Source: Fimisoma avicola (lineage in GTDB: Bacteria; Bacillota; Clostridia; Peptostreptococcales; Anaerovoracaceae). From it: DNA of 42,598 bases. The position numbers and the translations under genes were made by a program. The notes beneath the pieces are model-generated. The model was not told the origin of the DNA and ran no database searches. It worked only from the letters and a program-made list of their open reading frames with translations. The stretch is from positions 1 through 42,598 of the forward strand of contig DVMO01000057.1 in assembly GCA_018714945.1 (NCBI GenBank). Reading direction: 5' to 3'. This document shows positions 8,583 through 16,642 of the stretch, one piece after another. Within the stretch, counting starts at the first letter, position 1. The number at the start of each line of letters is the position of its first letter.

Positions 8583-9632
8583 TTAAATCCTCCCGATCAT
8601 CAATTCTAACGCAAGATCGCCTTTCATATTCCCTGTCTTTATATTCCTGTCCACCTCATAAAGATAGGTCAGGATTTCCTTGATCTTGCCCGTTCCCGCT
8701 CTTTCTGCAAAAACTATGGCTTTTTTGAGCCTGTAAGGATTTGCTTTTAACATCGAGGCGATCCTGTCGATATCTGCGGATTCATCCCGAAGTTCTTTGG
8801 CTTCAAGCATGAGTTCAAACTGACTTACTATAAGCCCGTATATCCTGTAAAAATCATCTTCTGTCTTGATGATGTTGTGAAACATCCTGAAGGCCTTGTC
8901 CTTTTTTCCTGAAGTCAGGGCATCCAGAAAGCCAAAGGCGAATCTGTCCAGATCCCCCCTGAGGGTCGCATCTATATCTTCTTCCGTTATCTGTTCTCCA
9001 CCGCTGTATGCCGCCAGTTTTTCAATATCGTTTATCAGATTATAAAGCCTGTATTGGGTCTCCTTGTTATAGTATCCTGTTTCATCCACAAAGTAACTGA
9101 GAGTGCGGTCTTTTATCTCTGCTCCGGCAGCTTTGAATCTTTTCTGGGCAAAAGCTATCATCTGTGTTCTGTCCAGCTGGCAGAAATCATATGATCTGAC
9201 TGTCTTTTTAAGCTCTTTCACAAAAGGGATGTCATCATCCGCTTCAGCACATGACAGGATCAGTATCGTCTGGGGATTTGGTCCTGCCATATAGGCTCTG
9301 AGCCTGTCCAGTTCATCCTTACCGTATCCTTTTGGTTTTTTCTTTAAAAGGGGCGGAAAATCCTTTGCCCATATGATCCGCTTAGTTGAAAAAATAGAAA
9401 ATGTATCGCAAGCTTCTATCAGCTCGTTAACATTTTCTATTTCGTCAAGTTTTAAAAAATCCGCTGCCATCGACGACTTGTCTGCATATTTGTCAGCCAA
9501 AGCGCCGGCGGCCCAATCGATCAGGTAACCTTCCACTCCGTACATAAATATTACCGGCGGAATATCACCGTTTTTCAGATCTTTATGGAATAGCTGGTAA
9601 GCATGCTCTGTCTTTGTCTTTTTGTAAGCCAT
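8583..9632 (-). CDS. holA: DNA polymerase III subunit delta
   Basis: The 349-residue clamp-loader delta subunit, which opens the beta sliding clamp. The N-terminal AAA+-like domain has the degenerate nucleotide fold of HolA (VIFMYGVEGYLIDWAA, about 27-42) without a working Walker A. It is followed by the characteristic DELDRLRAYMAGPNP region and C-terminal helical collar ending in GNMKGDLALELMIGRI. Length matches the family (330-350). The comEC-holA order is usual in Firmicutes and supports the assignment. AGGATGG precedes the ATG, nine bases after the comEC stop. Confidence 0.93.
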   Translation of the reverse strand: MAYKKTKTEHAYQLFHKDLKNGDIPPVIFMYGVEGYLIDWAAGALADKYADKSSMAADFLKLDEIENVNELIEACDTFSIFSTKRIIWAKDFPPLLKKKPKGYGKDELDRLRAYMAGPNPQTILILSCAEADDDIPFVKELKKTVRSYDFCQLDRTQMIAFAQKRFKAAGAEIKDRTLSYFVDETGYYNKETQYRLYNLINDIEKLAAYSGGEQITEEDIDATLRGDLDRFAFGFLDALTSGKKDKAFRMFHNIIKTEDDFYRIYGLIVSQFELMLEAKELRDESADIDRIASMLKANPYRLKKAIVFAERAGTGKIKEILTYLYEVDRNIKTGNMKGDLALELMIGRI

Positions 9633-9641
9633 AGATCCATC

Positions 9642-11711
9642 CTAATTTATCATAGTATAAAAATCCGCGGAGTCTTTGCCAAGTACAAAACCTATGGCGC
9701 CCCGCCGGTCATTCCTTAATACCATTATATCTTTTTCCTCACATTTTTCAATGATTTTCACCGATGGATGACCATAATTATTTTTTCCCACCTGTATCAC
9801 TCCTATCTTTGGTGAAACGGCTTCAAGAAATTCATCGCAGGTACCTGTAGGACTCCCGTGATGGCTTATCTTCAGTATATCTGCCTTGAGCATGTCTGTA
9901 CCTTTATAATGTTCCAGCATTGCTTTCTCCCCTTTTTCATCAAGATCTCCGGTTATGAGTATCTTCCATTTTCCGTATGTCACCATGAAAACAGAGCAGT
10001 TTTCGTTTGCATCCTGTCCTTCCTTTATTGCAAGGGGCCACAGGCACAAGATCTTTACTTTATCTGACAGGCTGAACATCTGTCCCGCTGTAACACCTGT
10101 CTCTATCTTTTCCGCCATGCCTTCCTGATACAATTCTTCCAGTCCTTTGTAATGATCGGTGTGAAGATGGGTGGCTATCCCCAGATCTAAGGTCCTTACG
10201 CCGTTTTTCAGGAGATAAGGCTTCAGGATATTCTCTCCCACATTGTACCTGATGCTCCCGCCTCCGTCTATCATCGCATTTACGCTGCCTGCCCTTATAT
10301 GCACGCAGTCGCCCTGCCCCACATCTACAAATGTCACCGAAGCGCCGGATATTTCTTCATAAGCTGCCGCTGCCGTTATAAGGCAAAAAAGGCCAAAGGA
10401 AAGAAATATTGCGGCTGTCTCCTTTGTTTTTTTCCTTGCTGTCAGTATATAAAAGGTCTCAGATGACATAAAAAATGACACCAGATAAAACATTATCACT
10501 GACCACAGGGGCGGGCTGAGCACATCTGCAGCGCCATCTCCTCCCAGTGCAGACATGCTGTTTACCTTTACTGCAGCATATGCCACAGCCTCTACGGCAG
10601 ATCTGATGATACTTATTTCAGCGCCTGCCATATCCAGGAGAAAATCCGCCATGGCCAGGGGCATCAGTATACCTGTGAGGTATACTACAGGTATGTTCGC
10701 CAGAAAAGACACTACGGACACTGAATTAAACTGATATGCCTGATAAGGCAGCAATCCTATGTTGGCGCTCACCATCATGGCTATGCTGTCAGGAATTTTA
10801 CGGCTGAAATGAGGCATAAAAAAGCCTATGGCTGTTACGGCAAGAAATGACATCTGGAATCCGGCATTAAATATGACATGCGGCCTGACTGCTATCATCA
10901 CAAGGGCGACTGCAGCAGTGGCTGTCAGAAAATCATACCTCTTATCCTTATACTGGGCATAGATACTCAATGAGATCGAAGCTACAGCCCTGATAACAGG
11001 TATGGCCCATCCTGCCAGGGTACCCATGGTCAGCATGATGACAGCAAGGACAGCCAGTTTCGGCTTTGTCATCGTTTTCCCGGCACATTTTCGGAACAGT
11101 GAATAGATCACGCCCATATGCAGCCCGCTTACAGACAGCACATGGGCAGTCCCGTTATTGCGGAATTCCTCGTAAATATCCTCATCCAGATAACCATCAT
11201 CTCCGAACAGGACTCCGGCCACTATACCTCTGGACCCTTTGGACAGTTTATGGGAATATGCTGCCTTTTTTTCCGAAAGGAACCGCTCAAATTTTTCAAA
11301 GAAATATTGTGGCTCCCTGATCACCTGATAATCTGTCAATGTGCCGACTGCGCTTATTCCGAGGCTTTTCAGATGCTTTCTGTAATCAAAGCAGCCGGGG
11401 TTCCTCCTGCCCTGCGGTTCAAGCAATTCACCGCAGAATACACCCCTGCACCTGACCAGTGAATATGGATCCTGGATATGGCCGTAATATGACAGGAGCG
11501 CCCTTCCGGTCTTTTTGCCTTCATCATATACATCTATGGTCAGCCTGTATCCTTCATCTTTCTTTTCGACGGAACATATTGTCCCCTCAAATTCCTCTCC
11601 TGCGGAGAATATAAGGCTGTATCTGTCCGTATCGGGCATTACGCCCAGGATGTCCGCCAGGCCTAACGATAGTATGATGCCAACGGTAAATGTAAATAGC
11701 TTTCGTCTCAT
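9642..11711 (-). CDS. comEC: DNA internalization competence protein ComEC/Rec2
   Basis: Membrane channel that carries single-stranded DNA inward during transformation, 689 residues. Order: N-terminal membrane helix and DUF4131/OB-like domain (about 40-130), the competence domain with LSVSGLHMGVIYSLF (192-206) and about nine further membrane helices, then a metallo-beta-lactamase domain from about 455. That domain shows FVDVGQGDC, THLHTDHYKG near 510, ITGDLDEKGE and ISHHGS, so the metal site appears complete and a nuclease role is plausible. The second domain loop is compact, and the total is a little short of the usual 700-800. AAGGAG lies four bases before ATG, behind a promoter at 11751-11779. 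With dprA and comM at the far end of the window, part of a competence or DNA-uptake set is present; comEA is not in view. Confidence 0.93.
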   Translation of the reverse strand: MRRKLFTFTVGIILSLGLADILGVMPDTDRYSLIFSAGEEFEGTICSVEKKDEGYRLTIDVYDEGKKTGRALLSYYGHIQDPYSLVRCRGVFCGELLEPQGRRNPGCFDYRKHLKSLGISAVGTLTDYQVIREPQYFFEKFERFLSEKKAAYSHKLSKGSRGIVAGVLFGDDGYLDEDIYEEFRNNGTAHVLSVSGLHMGVIYSLFRKCAGKTMTKPKLAVLAVIMLTMGTLAGWAIPVIRAVASISLSIYAQYKDKRYDFLTATAAVALVMIAVRPHVIFNAGFQMSFLAVTAIGFFMPHFSRKIPDSIAMMVSANIGLLPYQAYQFNSVSVVSFLANIPVVYLTGILMPLAMADFLLDMAGAEISIIRSAVEAVAYAAVKVNSMSALGGDGAADVLSPPLWSVIMFYLVSFFMSSETFYILTARKKTKETAAIFLSFGLFCLITAAAAYEEISGASVTFVDVGQGDCVHIRAGSVNAMIDGGGSIRYNVGENILKPYLLKNGVRTLDLGIATHLHTDHYKGLEELYQEGMAEKIETGVTAGQMFSLSDKVKILCLWPLAIKEGQDANENCSVFMVTYGKWKILITGDLDEKGEKAMLEHYKGTDMLKADILKISHHGSPTGTCDEFLEAVSPKIGVIQVGKNNYGHPSVKIIEKCEEKDIMVLRNDRRGAIGFVLGKDSADFYTMIN

Positions 11712-11750
11712 TTTGCTCCTTGTGTTCCAAAAGAGCCTTATCCCGCTTAT

Positions 11751-11779
11751 ATTTTATTCCATTTTTTTCCATATGGCAA
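11751..11779 (-). promoter_or_regulatory. Promoter of the comEC-holA-hydrogenase run
   Basis: Minus strand TTGCCA (11774-11779) and TAAAAT (11751-11756) are exactly 17 bases apart, each matching five of six consensus positions. The start codon is about 40 bases downstream. Confidence 0.65.
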
Positions 11780-11818
11780 GTTTTTTATGAAGCCATTGTA
11801 AAATACTCTCAAATTCAC

Positions 11819-11847
11819 TTAACTTTGATGGTATTGTATGGTATAAT
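11819..11847 (+). promoter_or_regulatory. Promoter of the class A PBP gene
   Basis: TTAACT (11819-11824), a 17-base spacer, then a perfect TATAAT (11842-11847) preceded by TGG, an extended -10 element. The gene starts 34 bases after the -10. It is back to back with the comEC promoter. Confidence 0.7.
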
Positions 11848-11880
11848 GATTTGTAATTATGGCAGAAAGTAGGTGATCAT

Positions 11881-14800
11881 TTGAGCGACTATAAAGACCA
11901 TAATGAAATAAAAGAAACAACTGATGAAACAAAAACACAAAGGACACGCAGATCAAGATCTAAAGGCAAAAAACGCAGTCAGAAAAGCGCTGAAGCTTAT
12001 GCTGCCAGGATGGAAGGCGGCGAAGCTGCCATCGATCCCAAAAAGGCCAAGCGCAAAAAGATCATAAAGATCGCTTTATGCGTCATCCTTGCCATCGCCC
12101 TGATAGGTATAATCTATGTGGCAGCCGTCATCATAAGCGCTCCTGAAATACAGACTGATAACATATACAGTATGCTTTCACAGAGCTCCGTACTTTATGA
12201 TGATGAAGGCCAGATCATTGATACGGCATATGGAGATCAGAACAGGACCATCGTTGAGATAAACCAGATCCCCGAACATGTACAGAACGCTTTTATCGCC
12301 CTTGAGGACAAGACATTCAGGACCCACAGCGGATTTAACATAATCAGGATCTTCGGCGCCATCAAAGACTCCATCTTCGGCGGCGGCCAGATAAGCGGGA
12401 CAAGCACCATCACCCAGCAGCTGGCAAGAAATCTTTATCTTGGCGACGAGATGTATGAGCGTTCCCTGAGCCGTAAGATCAAGGAAGCATATTACTCGGT
12501 CATCCTTGAGCGTGAACTGTCTAAGGATCAGATTCTTGAAGCATATCTGAACACCATATTCTTCGGATGCGGTTTCGGAGTGCAGACAGCTTCCCAGGCA
12601 TATTTTTCCAAGGACATAGAGGATGTGACCATTGCAGAAGCGGCTGCTCTTGCGGCTCTGCCTCAGTCTCCATCTGATTATGCCCTTGTCACAATAGTCT
12701 CCGCAGAGGAAGTTTCCGATGACGATCCCAACCTCATCCAGAAGAGCGGCGGATATGCCTATCTGTGGAACGATGCCTGCGCAAACAGGATGAAAACCTG
12801 TCTTTCCCTCATGCTGGAACAGGGGTATATCACACAGGAAGAGTATGATGAAGCAAGCGCTGTTGAGATCAAAGATATAGTAAATCCTAACATCGATGCC
12901 CTCAACACTTCATCCAATTATTACGCCGACTATGTGATCGACACAGTGATCGCTGACCTTCAGGAAAAAGCCGGTTACACTCAGGAGGAAGCCACCGATC
13001 TGGTATACAACGGAGGCCTCCAGATAAACACCACCATGGATTCCCAGGCGCAGTCTGTGATCGAGGAAGAATTCCGAAACGACTCCAACTTCCCTTCCCC
13101 TACGAGATATTCCACTGACAGCGCCGGAAACATCCTCGGAGATGACGGAAGCGTCCTTTTGTACGCTTATTCCAATTACATCAATTCCGACGGATATTTT
13201 GTCCTGAGTTCTGGCGAATATGCCATGAACGATGATGGCAGCATGACCATATATGCCGGAAAGAGACTCAACATATATGATACTACCCTTTCTGACGGTT
13301 CTACAGACTACAGTGTAGAGTTCAAAAACATGTATGTGAAAGAGGACGGCGTATTATACTCCATAGCCGGAGGATATATCAACATACCTCAGAACTACAA
13401 ATCAAGGGACGCTGACAACAATCTTGTGATCTCAGCCCAGTTCTTTGAAGACTATCCTACTTTCTTCACCGAAGAAGGTGGAAATATGTCCACCAACCAG
13501 TTTACTCTCAATCAGAGGGTGATCCAGCCTCAGGCAGCTATGACCATCATAGACAATGAGACAGGACAGATAAAAGCCATGGTGGGCGGCAGAAAGACCA
13601 CAGGCCGTAGATTATACAACAGGGCCACCAGCACAAGACAGCCGGGTTCGTCCCTGAAGCCTCTGTCCGTCTATTCGGCTGCACTGCAGAAGAGTTTTGA
13701 GCTTGAAGCGGCAGGCAGTACATTTAACTTTACGGATAACGGTTTCGACCAGCAGGGCGCTGAACTCTGGGGAACATACCTTACTGCAGCATCCATTGTC
13801 GATGACGAACCTACGACCATCAACGGAAAAGTATGGCCGCGTAACTCCTACAGAAGCTACCGAGGGCTGTATACTTTCAGACGAGCTCTCCAGCAATCGG
13901 TCAATGTATGCGCTGTAAAGATACTGTCCCAGGTAGGAGTTGAATATTCTGCCGATATCCTTGAAAAGTTCGGCATATCAACATTGGTAAGAGAAGGTTC
14001 CACCAACGATCTCAACCTTTCTGCACTGGGCATGGGCGGAATGGCCAACGGAGCTTCGACTCTGGAAATGGCCAGCGCTTACTCCACATTTGTAAATGAA
14101 GGTATACACAAGAGTTATTCCTGCTATACTACCGTTACGACAAGGACCGGCGATGTCCTGCTTGAAGCCGAGACTGAAGAAACAGAAGTCCTTGACGCCG
14201 GTGTGGCATGGATAATGCGCGATATACTCAGGACTGTCGTTACAGAGGGCATAGGAAGCCCGGCAGCCATATCCGGCGTTCAGGTCGGAGGTAAAACGGG
14301 TACCACAGATGACATGTATGACATATGGTTCTGCGGATTCACGCCTTCATACAGCGCAGCCCTGTGGATAGGTACCGATGTGAACATGTCTCTTACTTCT
14401 GACTCATATATGGCATCCAGGCTTTGGAGCCGCATAATGGGACAGATAGACGGAGCCAAGACCGGGACTTATTCCGACAGGCCTTCCAATGTGGTATCTG
14501 CAACGATAGATACAAAGAGCGGCCTTCTGGCTACTGACGCCAGCGGCAGCGATACACGCACAGAATATTTCACAGAAGGCACACAGCCTACAGAGTCCGA
14601 CAATGTACATCAGACCGTTGAAATATGTTCATCCAGCGGATATCTGGCCACTCCGTCCTGTACAGATACGGAGACCAAGTCAGGTATAATGAGGCCGTAT
14701 GTACCCAACGATAAAGTCGGCGATATAGGTTCAGAGCTGCCACACTATTACTGCAATCTCCATAATCCGGATCCTGACTCCTATCCGACGGAGCCGGGCG

Positions 14801-14979
14801 TGAGCGTCACCATCGTCGCCCCGCCTGCTACCTTGCCGGATGATGAAGAAGATCAGCCGTCTGACAGCGGAGATTCCGGCAGTGACAGCGGCTCCGGTGA
14901 TTCGGGAGAAACTGGCGGCGGAGAAGATCAGGGTTCAGGCGGCTCAGGCAGTACGGGAGACGACTCTCAGACAAGCTGA
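11881..14979 (+). CDS. Bifunctional class A penicillin-binding protein (PBP1a type)
   Basis: Peptidoglycan glycosyltransferase and DD-transpeptidase, 1032 residues, anchored by one membrane helix (about 62-86) after a basic cytoplasmic segment rich in Arg/Lys. The GT51 domain has the catalytic LEDKTFRTHSG (E142), GTSTITQQLARN and ERELSKDQILEAYLN. The transpeptidase domain has SSLK (nucleophile S590, K593), SVN (673-675) and KTGT (805-808), all intact. About 150 residues between the domains (roughly 395-545), rich in Tyr/Asp/Gly, exceed a normal linker. The C-terminus ends in an Asp/Ser/Gly-rich low-complexity tail of about 50 residues. The start is TTG: AGTAGGTGA lies just upstream, there is no ATG before it in frame, and the -10 is 34 bases away. 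Monocistronic between its own promoter and the terminator at 15017. Confidence 0.95.
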   Translation: MSDYKDHNEIKETTDETKTQRTRRSRSKGKKRSQKSAEAYAARMEGGEAAIDPKKAKRKKIIKIALCVILAIALIGIIYVAAVIISAPEIQTDNIYSMLSQSSVLYDDEGQIIDTAYGDQNRTIVEINQIPEHVQNAFIALEDKTFRTHSGFNIIRIFGAIKDSIFGGGQISGTSTITQQLARNLYLGDEMYERSLSRKIKEAYYSVILERELSKDQILEAYLNTIFFGCGFGVQTASQAYFSKDIEDVTIAEAAALAALPQSPSDYALVTIVSAEEVSDDDPNLIQKSGGYAYLWNDACANRMKTCLSLMLEQGYITQEEYDEASAVEIKDIVNPNIDALNTSSNYYADYVIDTVIADLQEKAGYTQEEATDLVYNGGLQINTTMDSQAQSVIEEEFRNDSNFPSPTRYSTDSAGNILGDDGSVLLYAYSNYINSDGYFVLSSGEYAMNDDGSMTIYAGKRLNIYDTTLSDGSTDYSVEFKNMYVKEDGVLYSIAGGYINIPQNYKSRDADNNLVISAQFFEDYPTFFTEEGGNMSTNQFTLNQRVIQPQAAMTIIDNETGQIKAMVGGRKTTGRRLYNRATSTRQPGSSLKPLSVYSAALQKSFELEAAGSTFNFTDNGFDQQGAELWGTYLTAASIVDDEPTTINGKVWPRNSYRSYRGLYTFRRALQQSVNVCAVKILSQVGVEYSADILEKFGISTLVREGSTNDLNLSALGMGGMANGASTLEMASAYSTFVNEGIHKSYSCYTTVTTRTGDVLLEAETEETEVLDAGVAWIMRDILRTVVTEGIGSPAAISGVQVGGKTGTTDDMYDIWFCGFTPSYSAALWIGTDVNMSLTSDSYMASRLWSRIMGQIDGAKTGTYSDRPSNVVSATIDTKSGLLATDASGSDTRTEYFTEGTQPTESDNVHQTVEICSSSGYLATPSCTDTETKSGIMRPYVPNDKVGDIGSELPHYYCNLHNPDPDSYPTEPGVSVTIVAPPATLPDDEEDQPSDSGDSGSDSGSGDSGETGGGEDQGSGGSGSTGDDSQTS

Positions 14980-15016
14980 ACCACAGGCCCCATGACAAAA
15001 TGATCTTGTTTGTAAT

Positions 15017-15052
15017 AAAAAAGGACTGGCATATATCTGTCAGTCCTTTTAA
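15017..15052. terminator. Bidirectional terminator between PBP gene and rpe
   Basis: A 10-bp perfect stem (AAAAGGACTG at 15019-15028, CAGTCCTTTT at 15041-15050) with a 12-base loop, A-rich on the left and T-rich on the right. It can end the PBP transcript and the long queH-rpe operon coming from the other side. Confidence 0.85.
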
Positions 15053-15062
15053 AGTTATTTTC

Positions 15063-15713
15063 CTATATGATATCCTTGAACATTTTAGTTCTTGCCGTTA
15101 TGTCTCCGGCACCGAACAAGGCAGACCCTGCCACAAGTATATCAGCGCCGGCTTCACATATGGCCTTAGCATTTTCAGCAGTAACTCCTCCATCAACTTC
15201 TATGAGGAAAGCATATCCCCTCTCCTCCCGCATATCCCGCAGGCGTCTTATCTTATCGAGAGAACTGTGTATGAACTTTTGTCCGCCAAACCCCGGATTT
15301 ACAGACATTATCAGGATCAGACCTGTATCTTCTGCTATTTCGCTGAGAGATTCCACAGGTGTAGCCGGATTTATGGCAACCCCCGCCTTTACGCCCGCAG
15401 ACCTTATGTGCTGGACTGTCCTGTGCAGGTGCCTGCAGGCCTCCTGATGAACAGTTATATATTCTGTTTGTCCTGTCACAAAATCTTCTATGTACCTGTC
15501 AGGGTCTTCTATCATCAGATGCACATCATATTGCAGCCCAGTCTTTCCGTTAAGGGATTTCATAACTGCCGAGCCGAAACTGATATTCGGGACAAAGTGC
15601 CCGTCCATGACATCTATATGCAGCAGGTCTGCACCGCCGGCTTCGGCAGCAGAAACCTGGTCTCCCAGCGCTGAAAAATCAGCAGATAAAATAGAAGGTG
15701 CAAGTATTGTCAT
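15063..15713 (-). CDS. rpe: Ribulose-phosphate 3-epimerase
   Basis: Pentose phosphate pathway enzyme interconverting D-ribulose 5-phosphate and D-xylulose 5-phosphate; a cytoplasmic TIM barrel. Motifs present: APSILSADF near the N-terminus, HIDVMDGHFVPNISFG (metal-binding His and Asp), VHLMIEDPDRYI, MSVNPGFGGQKFI (phosphate site) and EVDGGV. The open frame extends upstream through TTG and two ATG codons, but only the ATG at 15713 has a proper ribosome site (GGAAAGGA) and gives the family length of 216 residues. It is the last gene of the long operon and follows rsgA directly, a common Firmicute order. Confidence 0.95.
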   Translation of the reverse strand: MTILAPSILSADFSALGDQVSAAEAGGADLLHIDVMDGHFVPNISFGSAVMKSLNGKTGLQYDVHLMIEDPDRYIEDFVTGQTEYITVHQEACRHLHRTVQHIRSAGVKAGVAINPATPVESLSEIAEDTGLILIMSVNPGFGGQKFIHSSLDKIRRLRDMREERGYAFLIEVDGGVTAENAKAICEAGADILVAGSALFGAGDITARTKMFKDII

Positions 15714-15739
15714 GTCTGTTTCCTTTCCGTTTGTCATCA

Positions 15740-16612
15740 TCAATATTTTTTTCTATTTTTCAGTTCATCCATATACGCTTTGTAGTTGCCATATCTCACG
15801 GGACTTATCCTGCCTTCTTCCACCGCCTCTCTGACTGCACAGCCGGGTTCGCTGAGGTGGCGGCAGTCATCATATCTGCATTTTCCGTGGAACTTATCCA
15901 TTTCAGGATAGCATTCCCTGAGATTATCTTCGTCAGCCTCAGGAGCATCAAAAGAGGTGAATCCCGGCGTATCAAATATCATGCCGCCGCCGTCGATCTC
16001 GAATATCTCCACATGTCTTGTGGTATGTTTACCTCTTGCGGTCTTTTGGCTTATCTCTCCTGTCTGCATACAAGCCTGAGGATGTATGGCGTTGATGATC
16101 GAAGATTTTCCTACGCCGGACGGCCCTGCAAGTGCAGTTTTTTTGCCGGAAAGAAGTGTTTTAAGTTCATCTATACCCTTGCCGGTGACAGCGCTCACGG
16201 CGATAACGGTGTATGCCTCTTTGTAGATATCTCTGATCGCTTCTATTTATTTTTCATTGACAAGATCAGCTTTGTTTACACAGACGATCGCCGGTATATC
16301 ACAAAGCCTGGCATTTATCAGGAACTTATCGATCACCGGAAAATTGGGTTTAGGCTCTTTTGCGGCAAAGACCGTCAGGAACAGGTCGATATTGGCAATG
16401 GGCGGCCGTTTAAAAGAATTTTTGCGTGGGTATACCTTTTCGATCACCCCTTTGCTGTCATCCTCCGGCAGTATGGAAATATCCACCTCATCGCCAACGC
16501 ACAGGATCAAGCCATCTTTTTTGAATATGCCCCGTCCCTTTGCCTCTATTACGCCGCTTTCAGTCCTGACATAGTAAAATCCGCCTATTCCCTTGACTAT
16601 CAATCCTTTCAT
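15740..16612 (-). pseudogene. rsgA: rsgA (ribosome small subunit GTPase) interrupted by an in-frame TAA
   Basis: RsgA/YloQ is a circularly permuted GTPase acting in late 30S maturation. From ATG 16612 (MKGLIVKGIGGFYYV, the family's usual start, behind AGGTGA) the reading frame runs through the OB domain and the G4 motif VNKADL. It then meets TAA at 16247-16249 and continues in the same frame with matching sequence: SAVTG (G5), GPSGVGKSS (G1), DTPGF (G3) and the Cys/His zinc site CRYDDCRH. One base change would restore a full-length protein of about 290 residues, so the rest of the gene shows no decay. Options are a recent nonsense mutation, a sequencing error, readthrough, or reinitiation at GTG 16198, for which I see no well-placed ribosome site. 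TAA ends neighbouring genes normally, so code reassignment is unlikely. It lies between prkC and rpe. Confidence 0.88.
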
Positions 16613-16642
16613 AATCACCTGCTGTCTTAGCCAATACACCTC

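Noticed and set aside
16247..16249. Stop-codon reassignment (TAA read as sense) to explain rsgA
   Set aside because: TAA ends other genes here, for example prpC, the PII-like gene and the hydrogenase partner, in positions matching family length, so TAA works as a stop.
15698..16630. Open plus-strand frame of 310 codons antisense to rsgA and rpe
   Set aside because: It lies wholly opposite recognisable genes, has a composition unlike a real protein (runs of Phe, Tyr, Cys, His) and no ribosome site. The rsgA break does not make it more likely.
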